A stretch of DNA of 39,007 nucleotides from FEN-987 sp049521055 (GTDB taxonomy: Archaea; Thermoproteota; Bathyarchaeia; 40CM-2-53-6), in NCBI GenBank assembly GCA_049521055.1, contig JBEKPE010000006.1, positions 1 to 39,007 on the forward strand. The letters run 5' to 3'. Positions 31,857 through 39,007 of the stretch are shown in pieces. The translations under genes and the position numbers were made by a program. Position 1 is the stretch's first letter; each line of letters opens with the position of its first letter. The notes under the pieces were generated by a model that did not search any database, was not told the origin of the DNA, and was given only the letters and a program-made list of their open reading frames with translations.

Positions 31857-33260
31857 CTAGGTTTTTTTGGATAGGTGTGTGATGACGTCCATCTTCGTTA
31901 GGACGCCGATGGCTATTCCGTTATGAACGACCACAATGGCGTTGTGGCCTGCGGTCAAGTGTTTGTATAGTTCGGAGATGTCGGCCTTCGAGTCAACGCT
32001 CGGCAGGGCTGCGTCCATCATTTCCTGGATTGGTTGAGACAGTGATGCTTCTCGTGTGAGCAGTTTCTTCATCACAGTATCATCGTAGATCGTACCAAGG
32101 ACATGCCCTTCTTCAACCACGGGAAGTTGAGATACGTCATGAGTTCGCATTAGTTCGACCGCCTTCGTGAGTGGTTCATTGAGAGTTACCGCGATCATGG
32201 GAGGCACTTCCGTGGGTTTCGCTTTCAATATTGCCTCGACCGTGATCTTGCCCTCCTTTTCGGCCTCAATGTAACCCAGTTCGAGCATCCACTCATCCGA
32301 GTACATCTTACTGAGGTAGTTTCTTCCAGTATCTGGAAAGATGACGACCACTACCTGGTCTTTGGAAGCCTTTTTGGCGACTTGGAGTGTGGCGTACATC
32401 GCCGACCCTGATGATCCTCCAACCAAAAGCCCTTCTTCCCTCGCCAGACGACGGGCTGTGATGAACGAATCTTTGTCGCTGACACTAATCACTTCATCCA
32501 CGTAATCCATGACGAGCGTTTTGGGCATGAAGTCCTCTCCAATCCCTTCCACCTTGTAAGGGTGAAGCGGTTTGTCGATTTTGTTGAAGCGCGGATAGAA
32601 GATCGAACCTTCGGGGTCCACGCCGATGACTTTGACTTCAGGTTTCTTCTCTTTCAGATATTTTCCAACACCCGTGATAGTGCCCCCCGTACCCATACCA
32701 ATTACTACGGCGTCCACTTTTCCATCGGTTTGTTTCCAAATTTCCGGCCCCGTGGTCTTGTAGTGGACGAGGGGGTTGATTGGGTTCACGTACTGGTTCG
32801 GCATGTACGCGTTTGATGTTTCATGAGCGATTCTTTGGGCTACGTTGTAGTAGTTTTCCGCTGAGTCCGGCGGAACGTTGGTCGGAGCGATAACTACGCG
32901 CCCACCGAGCGCCCGAAGGAGTCTACGTTTTTCTTCGCTCATTTTGTCGGGCATCGTGAAAATGGCCCTATACCCTCGAATCGTGGCCGTGAGCGCGAGC
33001 CCCATACCTGTATTCCCCGAAGTGGGTTCAACGATCGTGCCATGAGGCTTCAACAATCCCTTGCGTTCGGCATCGTCGATCATGGCGATTCCGATTCGGT
33101 CCTTCACGCTACCACCGGGGTTCAGGTACTCAAGTTTCGCGAGGATTAGGCAACTAGCACCATTAGTTACTTTATTGATCTTCACAAGCGGAGTATTGCC
33201 GATTAGGCTGAGAATATTTTCATAGTACTGCAAAGTCAACATTCCATTACAATCACTCAT
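31857..33260 (-). CDS. cbs: Cystathionine beta-synthase / cysteine synthase with two CBS domains
   Basis: A 467-residue fold-type II PLP enzyme. Lys53 in GGSVKDRIG is the Schiff-base lysine, PTSGNTG at 79-85 the substrate loop and GMGTGGTITG the phosphate loop. Two CBS domains (about 345-405 and 410-467: LMRTHDVSQLPVVEEGHVLGTI and HNAIVVVHNGIAIGVLTKMDVI) form a Bateman pair that may bind adenine nucleotides or SAM. It condenses serine (or O-acetylserine) with homocysteine or sulfide. ATG 33242 (MLTLQYYENIL) may be the real start instead of 33260. It is divergent from the cysteine-rich small protein. Confidence 0.93.
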   Translation of the reverse strand: MSDCNGMLTLQYYENILSLIGNTPLVKINKVTNGASCLILAKLEYLNPGGSVKDRIGIAMIDDAERKGLLKPHGTIVEPTSGNTGMGLALTATIRGYRAIFTMPDKMSEEKRRLLRALGGRVVIAPTNVPPDSAENYYNVAQRIAHETSNAYMPNQYVNPINPLVHYKTTGPEIWKQTDGKVDAVVIGMGTGGTITGVGKYLKEKKPEVKVIGVDPEGSIFYPRFNKIDKPLHPYKVEGIGEDFMPKTLVMDYVDEVISVSDKDSFITARRLAREEGLLVGGSSGSAMYATLQVAKKASKDQVVVVIFPDTGRNYLSKMYSDEWMLELGYIEAEKEGKITVEAILKAKPTEVPPMIAVTLNEPLTKAVELMRTHDVSQLPVVEEGHVLGTIYDDTVMKKLLTREASLSQPIQEMMDAALPSVDSKADISELYKHLTAGHNAIVVVHNGIAIGVLTKMDVITHLSKKT

Positions 33261-33295
33261 CGAGGGCTATATCTTGTGCCTCAAATCTGGCACAA

Positions 33296-33304
33296 TCGAT
33301 AAAT
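33296..33304 (+). promoter_or_regulatory. TATA-like box for a leaderless transcript
   Basis: CGATAAATC is centred about 29 bp upstream of the ATG at 33329, which has no ribosome site. The arrangement predicts a start site at or beside the ATG. Confidence 0.35.
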
Positions 33305-33328
33305 CGACCAGCACCCTACTCCGCTAAC

Positions 33329-33679
33329 ATGGAAGCCGTATTCTTAGTCCAACCCTGGGTTCAGTCCCGGACGGCAATGGACTGTTGCAAGCTGTGTTAC
33401 CAGGAGAGAGAAAGCAAAGACCATTTGCAATGTAAACGAGCTCACCTGGCCGCCTACAATTCCCTCCTGGCAATTCTCAGACTCGAGAAGGGAAAGGAAT
33501 TCGAAGACGCCTGGAAAACTTTGGAAGAAGCGAAAACAAAATGCCTCGCAACAGTCAAACCCGACAACCAATGCCACACTAAATCACAAGAAGCGTTGGG
33601 TCAGACTCTTGCGATCTACGACAAGATACTGGAGAATTACAAGAGGATAATACCGATGCGGTCCGCTCCAAGACTATAA
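33329..33679 (+). CDS. Small cysteine-rich protein of unknown function
   Basis: A 116-residue protein. The N-terminal part holds Cys19, Cys20, Cys23 and Cys35, with His32 and His39 nearby (CCKLCYQERESKDHLQCKRAH), and could bind zinc. The rest is helical with a charged, Lys/Glu-rich composition (residues 53-100), and a further Cys pair (72, 81). I do not recognise the family. The start may be ATG 33329, supported by the TATA spacing, or ATG 33377 (MDCCKLC). It is divergent from cystathionine beta-synthase and precedes the YyaL-type gene by 104 bp. Confidence 0.6.
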   Translation: MEAVFLVQPWVQSRTAMDCCKLCYQERESKDHLQCKRAHLAAYNSLLAILRLEKGKEFEDAWKTLEEAKTKCLATVKPDNQCHTKSQEALGQTLAIYDKILENYKRIIPMRSAPRL

Positions 33680-33782
33680 GATAGATTAGACGTAGTTCGC
33701 GCGTATCGAGCTGTGATAAGTCTCCTAAATCCACCTTCCATGCAACTTCAGAGCTTATGCCTCTTTAGGACCAACTGAAAAC

Positions 33783-35564
33783 ATGAGACTTGGATACATG
33801 CAACCTGAACTAGAGTCTAAGATCATGTGGTTGGATTGGACCGATGAGGCATTTCAGAGGGCGAAAGCAGAGAATAAACCGGTTCTACTAGACATCAGCG
33901 CGGTCTGGTGCCACTGGTGTCACAGGCTCGACCAGGACACTTACTCAGTTCCTGACATAGCTGAATACGTTCAAGCTAATTTCATTCCGATCCGTGTGGA
34001 CACGGATAATCGGCCGGACATCAACCGTAGGTACAATATGGGTGGTTGGCCCACAACCGCTTTTCTAACGCCAGACGGGCGTGTTATTGGCGGCGGGGCT
34101 TATTTCCCTCCAGACCAGATGCGTCAGCTTCTACGCGACATCAAATCGTCCTGGCAGAAATCTCAAGGAAAACCTCCATCTGAGATTCCCACACCCGAAG
34201 ACGAAAAGATACCTGCGGGTGACTTGTCAAATTCCATAGTCGATGAGATACTCGGGGAGGTCGCCAACAACTTTGACCCCATCTATGGCGGCTTCGGGTC
34301 CCAACCTAAGTTTCCCAACACAGAAGCCCAAGAGTTAGCCCTTTTGAAGTACCATTACACTGGCAACCGGGAATTCTTGGGAATCGTACTCGTGACATTG
34401 AACAACGCGGGACGAAGTGGCACCTTTGACAAGGAGATGGGCGGCTTCTTCCGTTATTCAACAGCTAGAGACTGGAGCATCCCACACTTTGAAAAAATGT
34501 CCGAGGACAACGCAAAATGGCTCGAACTATACCTGCACACCTACCAATCCACCGCCGACCCATTCTACGCTGACGTGTCAAGAGGCATTATCGACTACGT
34601 GAATACATGGCTATGTGACCAGGAGCAGGGTTGTTTCTACGGAAGCCAAGATGCTGATGAAGAATACTACAAGCTGAGCAAAGCTGAACGCCTCAAGACA
34701 AAGCCACCTTTCGTTGACAAACGAATCTACACGAATTGGAATGCGATGCTCATCTCCGCATATCTCGATGCCTCCTTCATCCTAGCGGATCCGCTCCCAC
34801 GAGAATTCGCACTCAAAAGCCTCGATAGATTACTTGAGCTCAACTTCAAGACGAATGAAGGCATGTACCATTACCACGACGGCAAACCACAACTAGAGAA
34901 CCAACTTGCCGATCAAATACAAACCGCCAATGCGCTATGCCGCGCCTTCGAGTGCACAGGAGAAAGGAAGTATCTCAAGACCGCTACCGAGCTAATGAAT
35001 CTCACCGTAACAAAACTGCATGACCCAAAACTCGGTGGTTTCTTCGACACTGTAGTTGACCCCAACGCTCCTGGATTCCTAAGTAAGGAAACCAAACCGC
35101 TCGAGGAAAATAGCGCCGCAGCCCGCGTCCTAACAAAATTACATCACCTAACAGGAGAAGAATCCTACCGAGCATACGCGGAAGATACCTTGAAGCGTTT
35201 CGCGGATTCCTATCTCAACTTCGGATTCTCATCGGCAGAATACGCGTTGGCGGTCGACTTGTTCCTGAATGAGCCGAGTATGATACAGATCGTTGGATCC
35301 CCCGACAGACCGCAAACGAAAGGTCTCCTCGCGGAAGCCAACCGTATTTACGAGCCGAGAAGAATCGTACGAATCTATGACCCGCGTGAGGATGCAAAGG
35401 AAATAGAAGCGAGGGGTTACTCGACGGGTGATACCCCAACCGCCTACATCTGCGTCGGAACAGCCTGCACGGCACCCATCACGGAACCGAAACAGATTGC
35501 GCCCTCACTGCAACAAATGATCAAACGTCCAGTTTCAGATCATCAACCGCCAGTTTCTTCCTGA
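33783..35564 (+). CDS. YyaL/SPATA20-type thioredoxin-domain protein (DUF255)
   Basis: A 593-residue protein, shorter than the 650-690 residues usual for the family. The N-terminal thioredoxin-like domain carries WCHWCHRL (Cys43 and Cys46) and the PTTAFLTPDGRVIGGGAYFP strand, and is followed by a long alpha-alpha barrel, with KPLEENSAAARVLTKLHHLTG typical. The biochemical role is not established; it may be a thiol-disulfide or sugar-modifying protein. The C-terminal 44 bases overlap the end of the HIT gene on the other strand. It probably uses a leaderless start near ATG 33783; ATG 33801 is a further candidate. Confidence 0.85.
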   Translation: MRLGYMQPELESKIMWLDWTDEAFQRAKAENKPVLLDISAVWCHWCHRLDQDTYSVPDIAEYVQANFIPIRVDTDNRPDINRRYNMGGWPTTAFLTPDGRVIGGGAYFPPDQMRQLLRDIKSSWQKSQGKPPSEIPTPEDEKIPAGDLSNSIVDEILGEVANNFDPIYGGFGSQPKFPNTEAQELALLKYHYTGNREFLGIVLVTLNNAGRSGTFDKEMGGFFRYSTARDWSIPHFEKMSEDNAKWLELYLHTYQSTADPFYADVSRGIIDYVNTWLCDQEQGCFYGSQDADEEYYKLSKAERLKTKPPFVDKRIYTNWNAMLISAYLDASFILADPLPREFALKSLDRLLELNFKTNEGMYHYHDGKPQLENQLADQIQTANALCRAFECTGERKYLKTATELMNLTVTKLHDPKLGGFFDTVVDPNAPGFLSKETKPLEENSAAARVLTKLHHLTGEESYRAYAEDTLKRFADSYLNFGFSSAEYALAVDLFLNEPSMIQIVGSPDRPQTKGLLAEANRIYEPRRIVRIYDPREDAKEIEARGYSTGDTPTAYICVGTACTAPITEPKQIAPSLQQMIKRPVSDHQPPVSS

Positions 35565-35964
35565 CTTCCTCCATTTGGTCTGGGCGTAGAAGTTTTCTTG
35601 CAGTGAATCCGGCGCTGTCGTTCGGGCTTCGAGGAATTATGTGAACATGGACGTGTGGTATGAGTTGGTTTGCGGCAGCGCCATCGTTTACGGAGATATG
35701 GGACGCGGTTGCGCCTAACGTGGGGGTTATCAGGTGATTCAAGGCGTGTACACGGGAGTAGAGCGCGCAGAAATCACGCTGGGACATATCGTTGACGCGC
35801 TCGAAGTGCGCCTTGGGTAGGACGAGAGTGTGCCCTATGGAGATTGGATACTTATCGAGAAATGCAATGTGGCCTTCGTCTTCGTAGATTACGTATGCTG
35901 GCGTCGTTTTGCTTATGATCTCGCAGAAGACACAGGCCAATTCATGAGCCACCCTAGCCGTCAC
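35521..35964 (-). CDS. HIT-family nucleotide hydrolase/transferase
   Basis: A 147-residue histidine-triad protein. HVHVHIIPR supplies His104, His106 and His108, and the early CVFCEI plus IYEDEGHIAFLDKYPISIGHTLVLPK are standard. These proteins hydrolyse phosphoramidates and dinucleoside polyphosphates. The C-terminal residues lie opposite the end of the YyaL-type gene. Upstream is a TATA-like TTTTATCT on the minus strand within the gap to the basic protein. Confidence 0.93.
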   Translation of the reverse strand: MTARVAHELACVFCEIISKTTPAYVIYEDEGHIAFLDKYPISIGHTLVLPKAHFERVNDMSQRDFCALYSRVHALNHLITPTLGATASHISVNDGAAANQLIPHVHVHIIPRSPNDSAGFTARKLLRPDQMEEVRKKLAVDDLKLDV

Positions 35965-36008
35965 TAGGAGATAAGGCGAAAGTTAGATAAAACGACTCGT
36001 AACTATAG

Positions 36009-36323
36009 GAATACCATATCTGTAGGCGAAGAAAACTGCCAAAACGAAAAAGAACCAGACCCAAGAAACGAAGAAGCCGTGCCGCTAGGAGAACGACGCC
36101 GAGAAGGGCGTCAAGAACTAGGCGAAAGCGCGCGGCGCCGAAAGAAACGCACTTCAACGCTCTGCTTGTCTTCATGATGTTCCTATACATGCTCAGGCTC
36201 GTGGACGAAAAAACACTCAAACGAATGCAAAGAGATCTATCTCCGCAGAAGAAACGCACCGCGAAGCGTAGAACGAAACGTAGCACGAAACGCACAACGA
36301 AACGTCGAAGACGCCGAAAGTAA
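36009..36323 (+). CDS. Highly basic Lys/Arg-rich protein with a repetitive tail; start codon not found
   Basis: An open frame of 104 codons, closed by TAA at 36321, encodes two extremely basic arms around one hydrophobic patch. The N-terminal arm includes RRRKLPKRKRTRPKKRRSR, the middle is FNALLVFMMFLYMLRLVDEK, and the tail consists of KKRT AKRR TKRS TKRT TKRR repeats ending RRRK. Such composition suggests nucleic-acid binding or nucleoid compaction, as in histone H1-like or AlgP-type proteins; that is inference. The frame begins after TAG at 36006 and has no ATG, GTG or TTG before ATG 36174, so either translation starts there (49 residues) or at a rare codon, or the sequence has a small error. 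The minus-strand frame at 35954-36295 is the low-complexity mirror image and I do not call it. Confidence 0.5.
   Translation, partial: EYHICRRRKLPKRKRTRPKKRRSRAARRTTPRRASRTRRKRAAPKETHFNALLVFMMFLYMLRLVDEKTLKRMQRDLSPQKKRTAKRRTKRSTKRTTKRRRRRK
36249..36308 (+). repeat. 12-bp tandem repeat, five copies, encoding XKRX units
   Basis: The units start at 36249, 36261, 36273, 36285 and 36297 and follow the pattern ACGAAACG plus four variable bases; each codes for [K/A/T]-K-R-[T/R/S]. The 12-bp period keeps the frame. Confidence 0.75.
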
Positions 36324-36451
36324 GACCTGAGACCACGTTCTCGCTGTCCCTGTCCAATCTCATATCCGCGCTCTCTCAGAGAGAAACGAATAGCTTCACC
36401 TAACTCTCTTGCTTATCTTCGCAGGGGGTCTATTGTCCCCGTTGAGTAAAA

Positions 36452-36787
36452 TTGCCGCTGAGACCTCTACTCTTGAAGACCTTGGGGAGCGAGGCCCGGT
36501 TAAGGATCCTATTAGTTCTTGCTCGAAATCGTGGAGAAGATTTGACGATTTACAAGATTGCGAAGTTCAGCGGGTTGGACAGGAAGGTAATACGGAAACA
36601 TTTAGGAAAGTTAGTTGAAACAAACCTCGTACACATGAAAAGCTACGGCCCAATATCGGTTTACAGCATAAACAGTGACAACGGCCCCGTCCAACGAGTA
36701 ATAGATCTATTCAACGAGGCACGCCTACTCGCACAAGCACCCTTAGCCACAGTACAAACGATGCACTGGTACGATATTCGCGCGTAG
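36452..36787 (+). CDS. ArsR-like winged-helix regulator
   Basis: A 111-residue protein with a winged helix: LLLKTLGSEARLRILLVLARN, LTIYKIAKFSGLDRKVIRKHLGKLVETNLV, then a wing. It has no cysteine or histidine metal site that I can identify. The C-terminal 30 residues are helical and may dimerise. It begins at TTG 36452, since an in-frame stop lies just upstream. It precedes a membrane protein by about 100 bp and may regulate it; this is inference. Confidence 0.75.
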   Translation: MPLRPLLLKTLGSEARLRILLVLARNRGEDLTIYKIAKFSGLDRKVIRKHLGKLVETNLVHMKSYGPISVYSINSDNGPVQRVIDLFNEARLLAQAPLATVQTMHWYDIRA

Positions 36788-36891
36788 CCCGCAAACCCGC
36801 TATCTGATGAATGGTCGGCCACTATTTGTCATCCAGGGAAACCTACCGGAATCCTTAGAGTATTCCCCGGTCCCCAACAATTAGACCAGCG

Positions 36892-37293
36892 ATGACCGTT
36901 TGGAAATCACTATACGCCATGGTCTGGCTCGCCTTCTTGCAGATCGTTATCATCGTAATGCCGCGCTTCACCCTCTATCTAATTGACGTGCATGCGATCC
37001 TCGGCCTAGCGATCCTAGGATTGGCGCACTACAACAACGCGAAGATGAAGCACACCGAAGCGCCGAATCGGCTTAAACGGATTACAAAATCAACTGCTAT
37101 TTTGGCAACATTTCAGATAATCCTAGGCGTGATACTATACGCTAACCTCAGAATGAACATGAACCTGCCCCTAGTAGGAGTCATAGTCTTCATTCATATC
37201 GTAATAGCATTGGCCATAATCACACAGGCCGCATCTGTTGCGACCGCATACGATATGTGGGAAGAACACGAATTCGAGTCTCCCAAGAAATGA
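36892..37293 (+). CDS. Four-helix membrane protein with paired histidines
   Basis: A 133-residue integral membrane protein, with TM helices at about 8-23, 28-46, 67-85 and 93-115. His34 (DVHAIL) and His46 lie at the ends of TM2, and His102 (FIHIVIAL) in TM4, an arrangement seen in CtaA/Cox15 or b-type cytochrome proteins, where two histidines bind heme; no haem is proven. The C-terminus is acidic and cytoplasmic. ATG 36892 follows no clear ribosome site. It is followed 43 bp later by thioredoxin, so a redox role in the membrane is possible. Confidence 0.65.
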   Translation: MTVWKSLYAMVWLAFLQIVIIVMPRFTLYLIDVHAILGLAILGLAHYNNAKMKHTEAPNRLKRITKSTAILATFQIILGVILYANLRMNMNLPLVGVIVFIHIVIALAIITQAASVATAYDMWEEHEFESPKK

Positions 37294-37335
37294 AACTGAG
37301 CAAATTCACGCCGGAAGGGATGCTGCGTTAGTACG

Positions 37336-37662
37336 ATGGGTGGACGGATTCATCAAGCTACTCTCGGAAACATGCGAGAGCTTCTGAAAAGCGAAAGACC
37401 GCTCGTTGTGGATTTTTGGGCGACCTGGTGCGCCCCCTGCCACGTGATGACACCGATTCTCAGAGATATGGCCAAAAGATTCGAAGATCGGATAGTCTTC
37501 GCGAAAGTAGACACGCAGAACAGCAGGGACTTAGCGCAGCAATTTGGAGTCAAAAGCATCCCAACGCTCATCCTCTTCAAGAACGGAAAAGAGTGGGATC
37601 GATTGACTGGGGTTAGGAGTCGATCGGAACTGAATAAGCTTCTAGAGAAATTATCTTCCTGA
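37336..37662 (+). CDS. Thioredoxin
   Basis: A 108-residue thioredoxin with the active-site motif FWATWCAPC (Cys32 and Cys35), the buried PTLILFKNGKEWDR strand with cis-proline, and a normal length. The residue after the motif is His instead of Lys. It reduces disulfides in the cytosol. A second ATG at 37372 is in frame but would delete the first helix. It follows the membrane protein with the same orientation, probably in one transcript. Confidence 0.95.
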   Translation: MGGRIHQATLGNMRELLKSERPLVVDFWATWCAPCHVMTPILRDMAKRFEDRIVFAKVDTQNSRDLAQQFGVKSIPTLILFKNGKEWDRLTGVRSRSELNKLLEKLSS

Positions 37663-37690
37663 GGCTAAATGGCTCTGAGGACAAGAGAAT

Positions 37691-37707
37691 AATTAGTCTC
37701 TCTAATT
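37691..37707. promoter_or_regulatory. AATTAG/CTAATT inverted repeat
   Basis: Six-base arms separated by TCTCT lie 20 bp before the ATG at 37727. The site covers the position expected for the TATA box of a short-leader transcript. Confidence 0.3.
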
Positions 37708-37726
37708 GAATCATAGCTGAAGAATC

Positions 37727-37960
37727 ATGACTGCAGTTCGTCCGGAACAGATGCTGAAGATCCTTGAGGTAACGGACTCGCTGAATTTGCATCGGGAATC
37801 AGTCACGATTCCACTCTCGACCGAAGGTGAAGGTAGCGTTACGATTCTTGCCGACCGGCGCGTACGTATTGTAGTTCCGAGTAACAAGCGATTCGAAGAC
37901 TGGCTCAAAGAGTTACGAGCTCAGTTGGCGAAGATGAATCTACCAACCACACACGAATAA
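37727..37960 (+). CDS. Small protein of unknown function
   Basis: A 77-residue protein with an early helix (EQMLKILEVTDSL), a beta-rich middle (SVTIPLSTEGEGSVTILADRRVRIVVPS) and a C-terminal helix (RFEDWLKELRAQLAKM). I do not recognise a family. It is not membrane-bound and has no cysteine. It is preceded by an inverted repeat and converges on dinB with a six-base gap. The ATG has no clear ribosome site. Confidence 0.55.
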   Translation: MTAVRPEQMLKILEVTDSLNLHRESVTIPLSTEGEGSVTILADRRVRIVVPSNKRFEDWLKELRAQLAKMNLPTTHE

Positions 37961-37966
37961 GCTAAC

Positions 37967-39007
37967 TCACTCGTTCGGATTGGCCCAACGTAGTATGCTC
38001 TCTTGCTCTGAGTCTAGGCTTATCAGACTCGACACCCGCACGCCGACAAGCCGGATCTTGCGGGGTGAATTCTCGAATTCTCGGTAGAGTTGTTTTACAT
38101 GTTCTTCGATGATGGCCTTTTCGTTTGTGTACCTCGTGTGGGTTCTTGCTCGAGTAAACGTTTCGAAATTTTCTAGCCTAACCTTGATGCCGATGGTTCG
38201 AAAGAGCATCCTTTGAGATTGAACTCGTGCGTGTACGTCTTGGATGATTGAGTCAAAAGCCTGCATGACTTTCGTTTTGTCTGTCACATCTTCCTGGAAG
38301 GTGGTTTCTGAGCTGATGGATTTGATCGCTGATGAGGTGATGACCTCTTCCTCGTCTATTCCATTCGCTATTTGCCAGATTCTAGTCCCATATTTCCCGA
38401 AAATCTCAGTCAACCTGCTGGGGTGCGTGGAAGCCAGTTGGCCGATAGATACGATCCCCGCTTGAGTCAATAACTCTGAACTCTTCTTTCCAACCCCACT
38501 GATCTTTGTTACGGGGAGTGGGTCTAGGAATTCGCGTATTTTCTGCGGAGGAACGCTAGTCAAGCCGTTCGGTTTCTTGAAGTCGGAGGCAATTTTCGCG
38601 ATGGCTTTGTTCGGGGCGATGCCGATTGAACAGGTGAGTTTTGCTTTCTCACGTATCTCTCGCTTGATTGTGTCGGCCAGTGCGGCGGCTTCTTCAAAAC
38701 TGGATACTTTTTCGGTTATGTCTAGAAATGCTTCGTCGATGCTCATTTGTTCAAGTTTCTCCGAGAAGGTGCGGAGTAGTTGGATAATCTGTTCTGAAGC
38801 TTGTTCGTATCGGGTGAAGTTGGGAGGTAGGTAGACGCCGTTTGGGCAAAGCCGGTAAGCGATGGAGATGGGCAGCGCAGAATGCACTCCAAGTTTGCGT
38901 GCCTCATATGAGCAACCCATCACGACGCCTCGCCCTTTGCCTTCCTTCGGGTCAGCGCCGACAATCACGGGTTTCCCAATTAGGAGCGGATTCTCGCGTT
39001 GTTCAAC
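37967..39007 (-). CDS. dinB: DinB/Dpo4-type Y-family DNA polymerase, N-terminus beyond window edge
   Basis: An error-prone translesion polymerase. The window contains all but roughly the first 10-20 residues (the DMDCFFAS loop is cut off); the first visible codons, VEQRENPLL, directly follow it. SIDEAFLDIT carries the second catalytic acidic pair, and the palm continues with IAPNKAIAKIASDFKKPNG. A little finger domain follows (ISGVGKKSSELLTQAGI as a helix-hairpin-helix, then RTIGIKVRLENFETFTRA). The reading frame is open to base 39007, so the gene starts outside. It converges on the small unknown protein. Confidence 0.95.
   Translation of the reverse strand, partial: VEQRENPLLIGKPVIVGADPKEGKGRGVVMGCSYEARKLGVHSALPISIAYRLCPNGVYLPPNFTRYEQASEQIIQLLRTFSEKLEQMSIDEAFLDITEKVSSFEEAAALADTIKREIREKAKLTCSIGIAPNKAIAKIASDFKKPNGLTSVPPQKIREFLDPLPVTKISGVGKKSSELLTQAGIVSIGQLASTHPSRLTEIFGKYGTRIWQIANGIDEEEVITSSAIKSISSETTFQEDVTDKTKVMQAFDSIIQDVHARVQSQRMLFRTIGIKVRLENFETFTRARTHTRYTNEKAIIEEHVKQLYREFENSPRKIRLVGVRVSSLISLDSEQESILRWANPNE

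Noticed and set aside
35954..36295. Minus-strand open frame rich in Phe, Leu and Arg
   Set aside because: It is the antisense of the Lys/Arg-rich plus-strand frame and overlaps the HIT start; its composition follows directly from reversed AAG/CGT-type codons.

Overview
The window reads as a chromosomal segment from an archaeon with balanced base composition. It is probably a mesophilic or thermophilic member of the Thermoproteota side, such as a Bathyarchaeia- or Nitrososphaeria-like lineage, but rank cannot be fixed from this piece. The archaeal signs are a Dpo4-type DinB polymerase, an F420-type luciferase-like oxidoreductase, a stomatin/NfeD pair of the Pyrococcus type, a CARF-HTH regulator, an archaeal class III aminotransferase with a cysteine insert, AT-rich boxes about 27 bp ahead of leaderless starts, GGTGA ribosome sites and many TTG/GTG starts. 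I see no rRNA, convincing tRNA, CRISPR array, insertion sequence or phage gene.

Layout. 1-4865: amino-acid metabolism, with a truncated class III aminotransferase, an Ldh2-family oxidoreductase lacking its usual catalytic histidine, a second class III aminotransferase behind a perfect 14-bp palindrome, and an unassigned fold-type II PLP enzyme. 4869-6572: two toxin/antitoxin-like pairs (winged helix plus nucleotidyltransferase, and VapBC), each with a repeat-rich operator candidate. 6700-14880: amidohydrolase, a second nucleotidyltransferase-like protein, an APC permease, a metallophosphoesterase, adenine deaminase and an F420-type oxidoreductase. 14985-24540: a stand-alone Lrp-type RAM domain, a VOC protein, then a long operon of two complete molybdenum hydroxylases (2Fe-2S, FAD and Mo subunits), each with its own MoaD/ThiS-like protein, closed by an XdhC-type maturation factor. 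24605-28117: a BlaI-type repressor with an integral-membrane M56/M48 peptidase, convergent to a stomatin/NfeD membrane-protease pair. 28198-35964: endonuclease III, an AbrB-like protein, an orphan CARF-HTH regulator, an MFS transporter, a PhnB-like protein, cystathionine beta-synthase with two CBS domains, a cysteine-rich small protein, a YyaL-type thioredoxin-domain protein and a HIT hydrolase. 36009-39007: an extremely Lys/Arg-rich protein with a 12-bp repeat tail, a winged-helix regulator, a four-helix membrane protein with paired histidines, thioredoxin, a small unknown protein and a truncated DinB.

How they may work together. Adenine deaminase, the deaminase-like amidohydrolase, the permease and the two molybdenum hydroxylases fit nucleobase or other N-heterocycle catabolism (deaminate, then hydroxylate). 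This is inference; neither hydroxylase substrate can be read from sequence. The most unusual items are the MoaD-containing double molybdenum hydroxylase operon, the basic repeat-tailed protein with no canonical start codon, the His-to-Trp substitution in the Ldh2 protein, and the orphan sensor modules (BlaI-M56, CARF-HTH).
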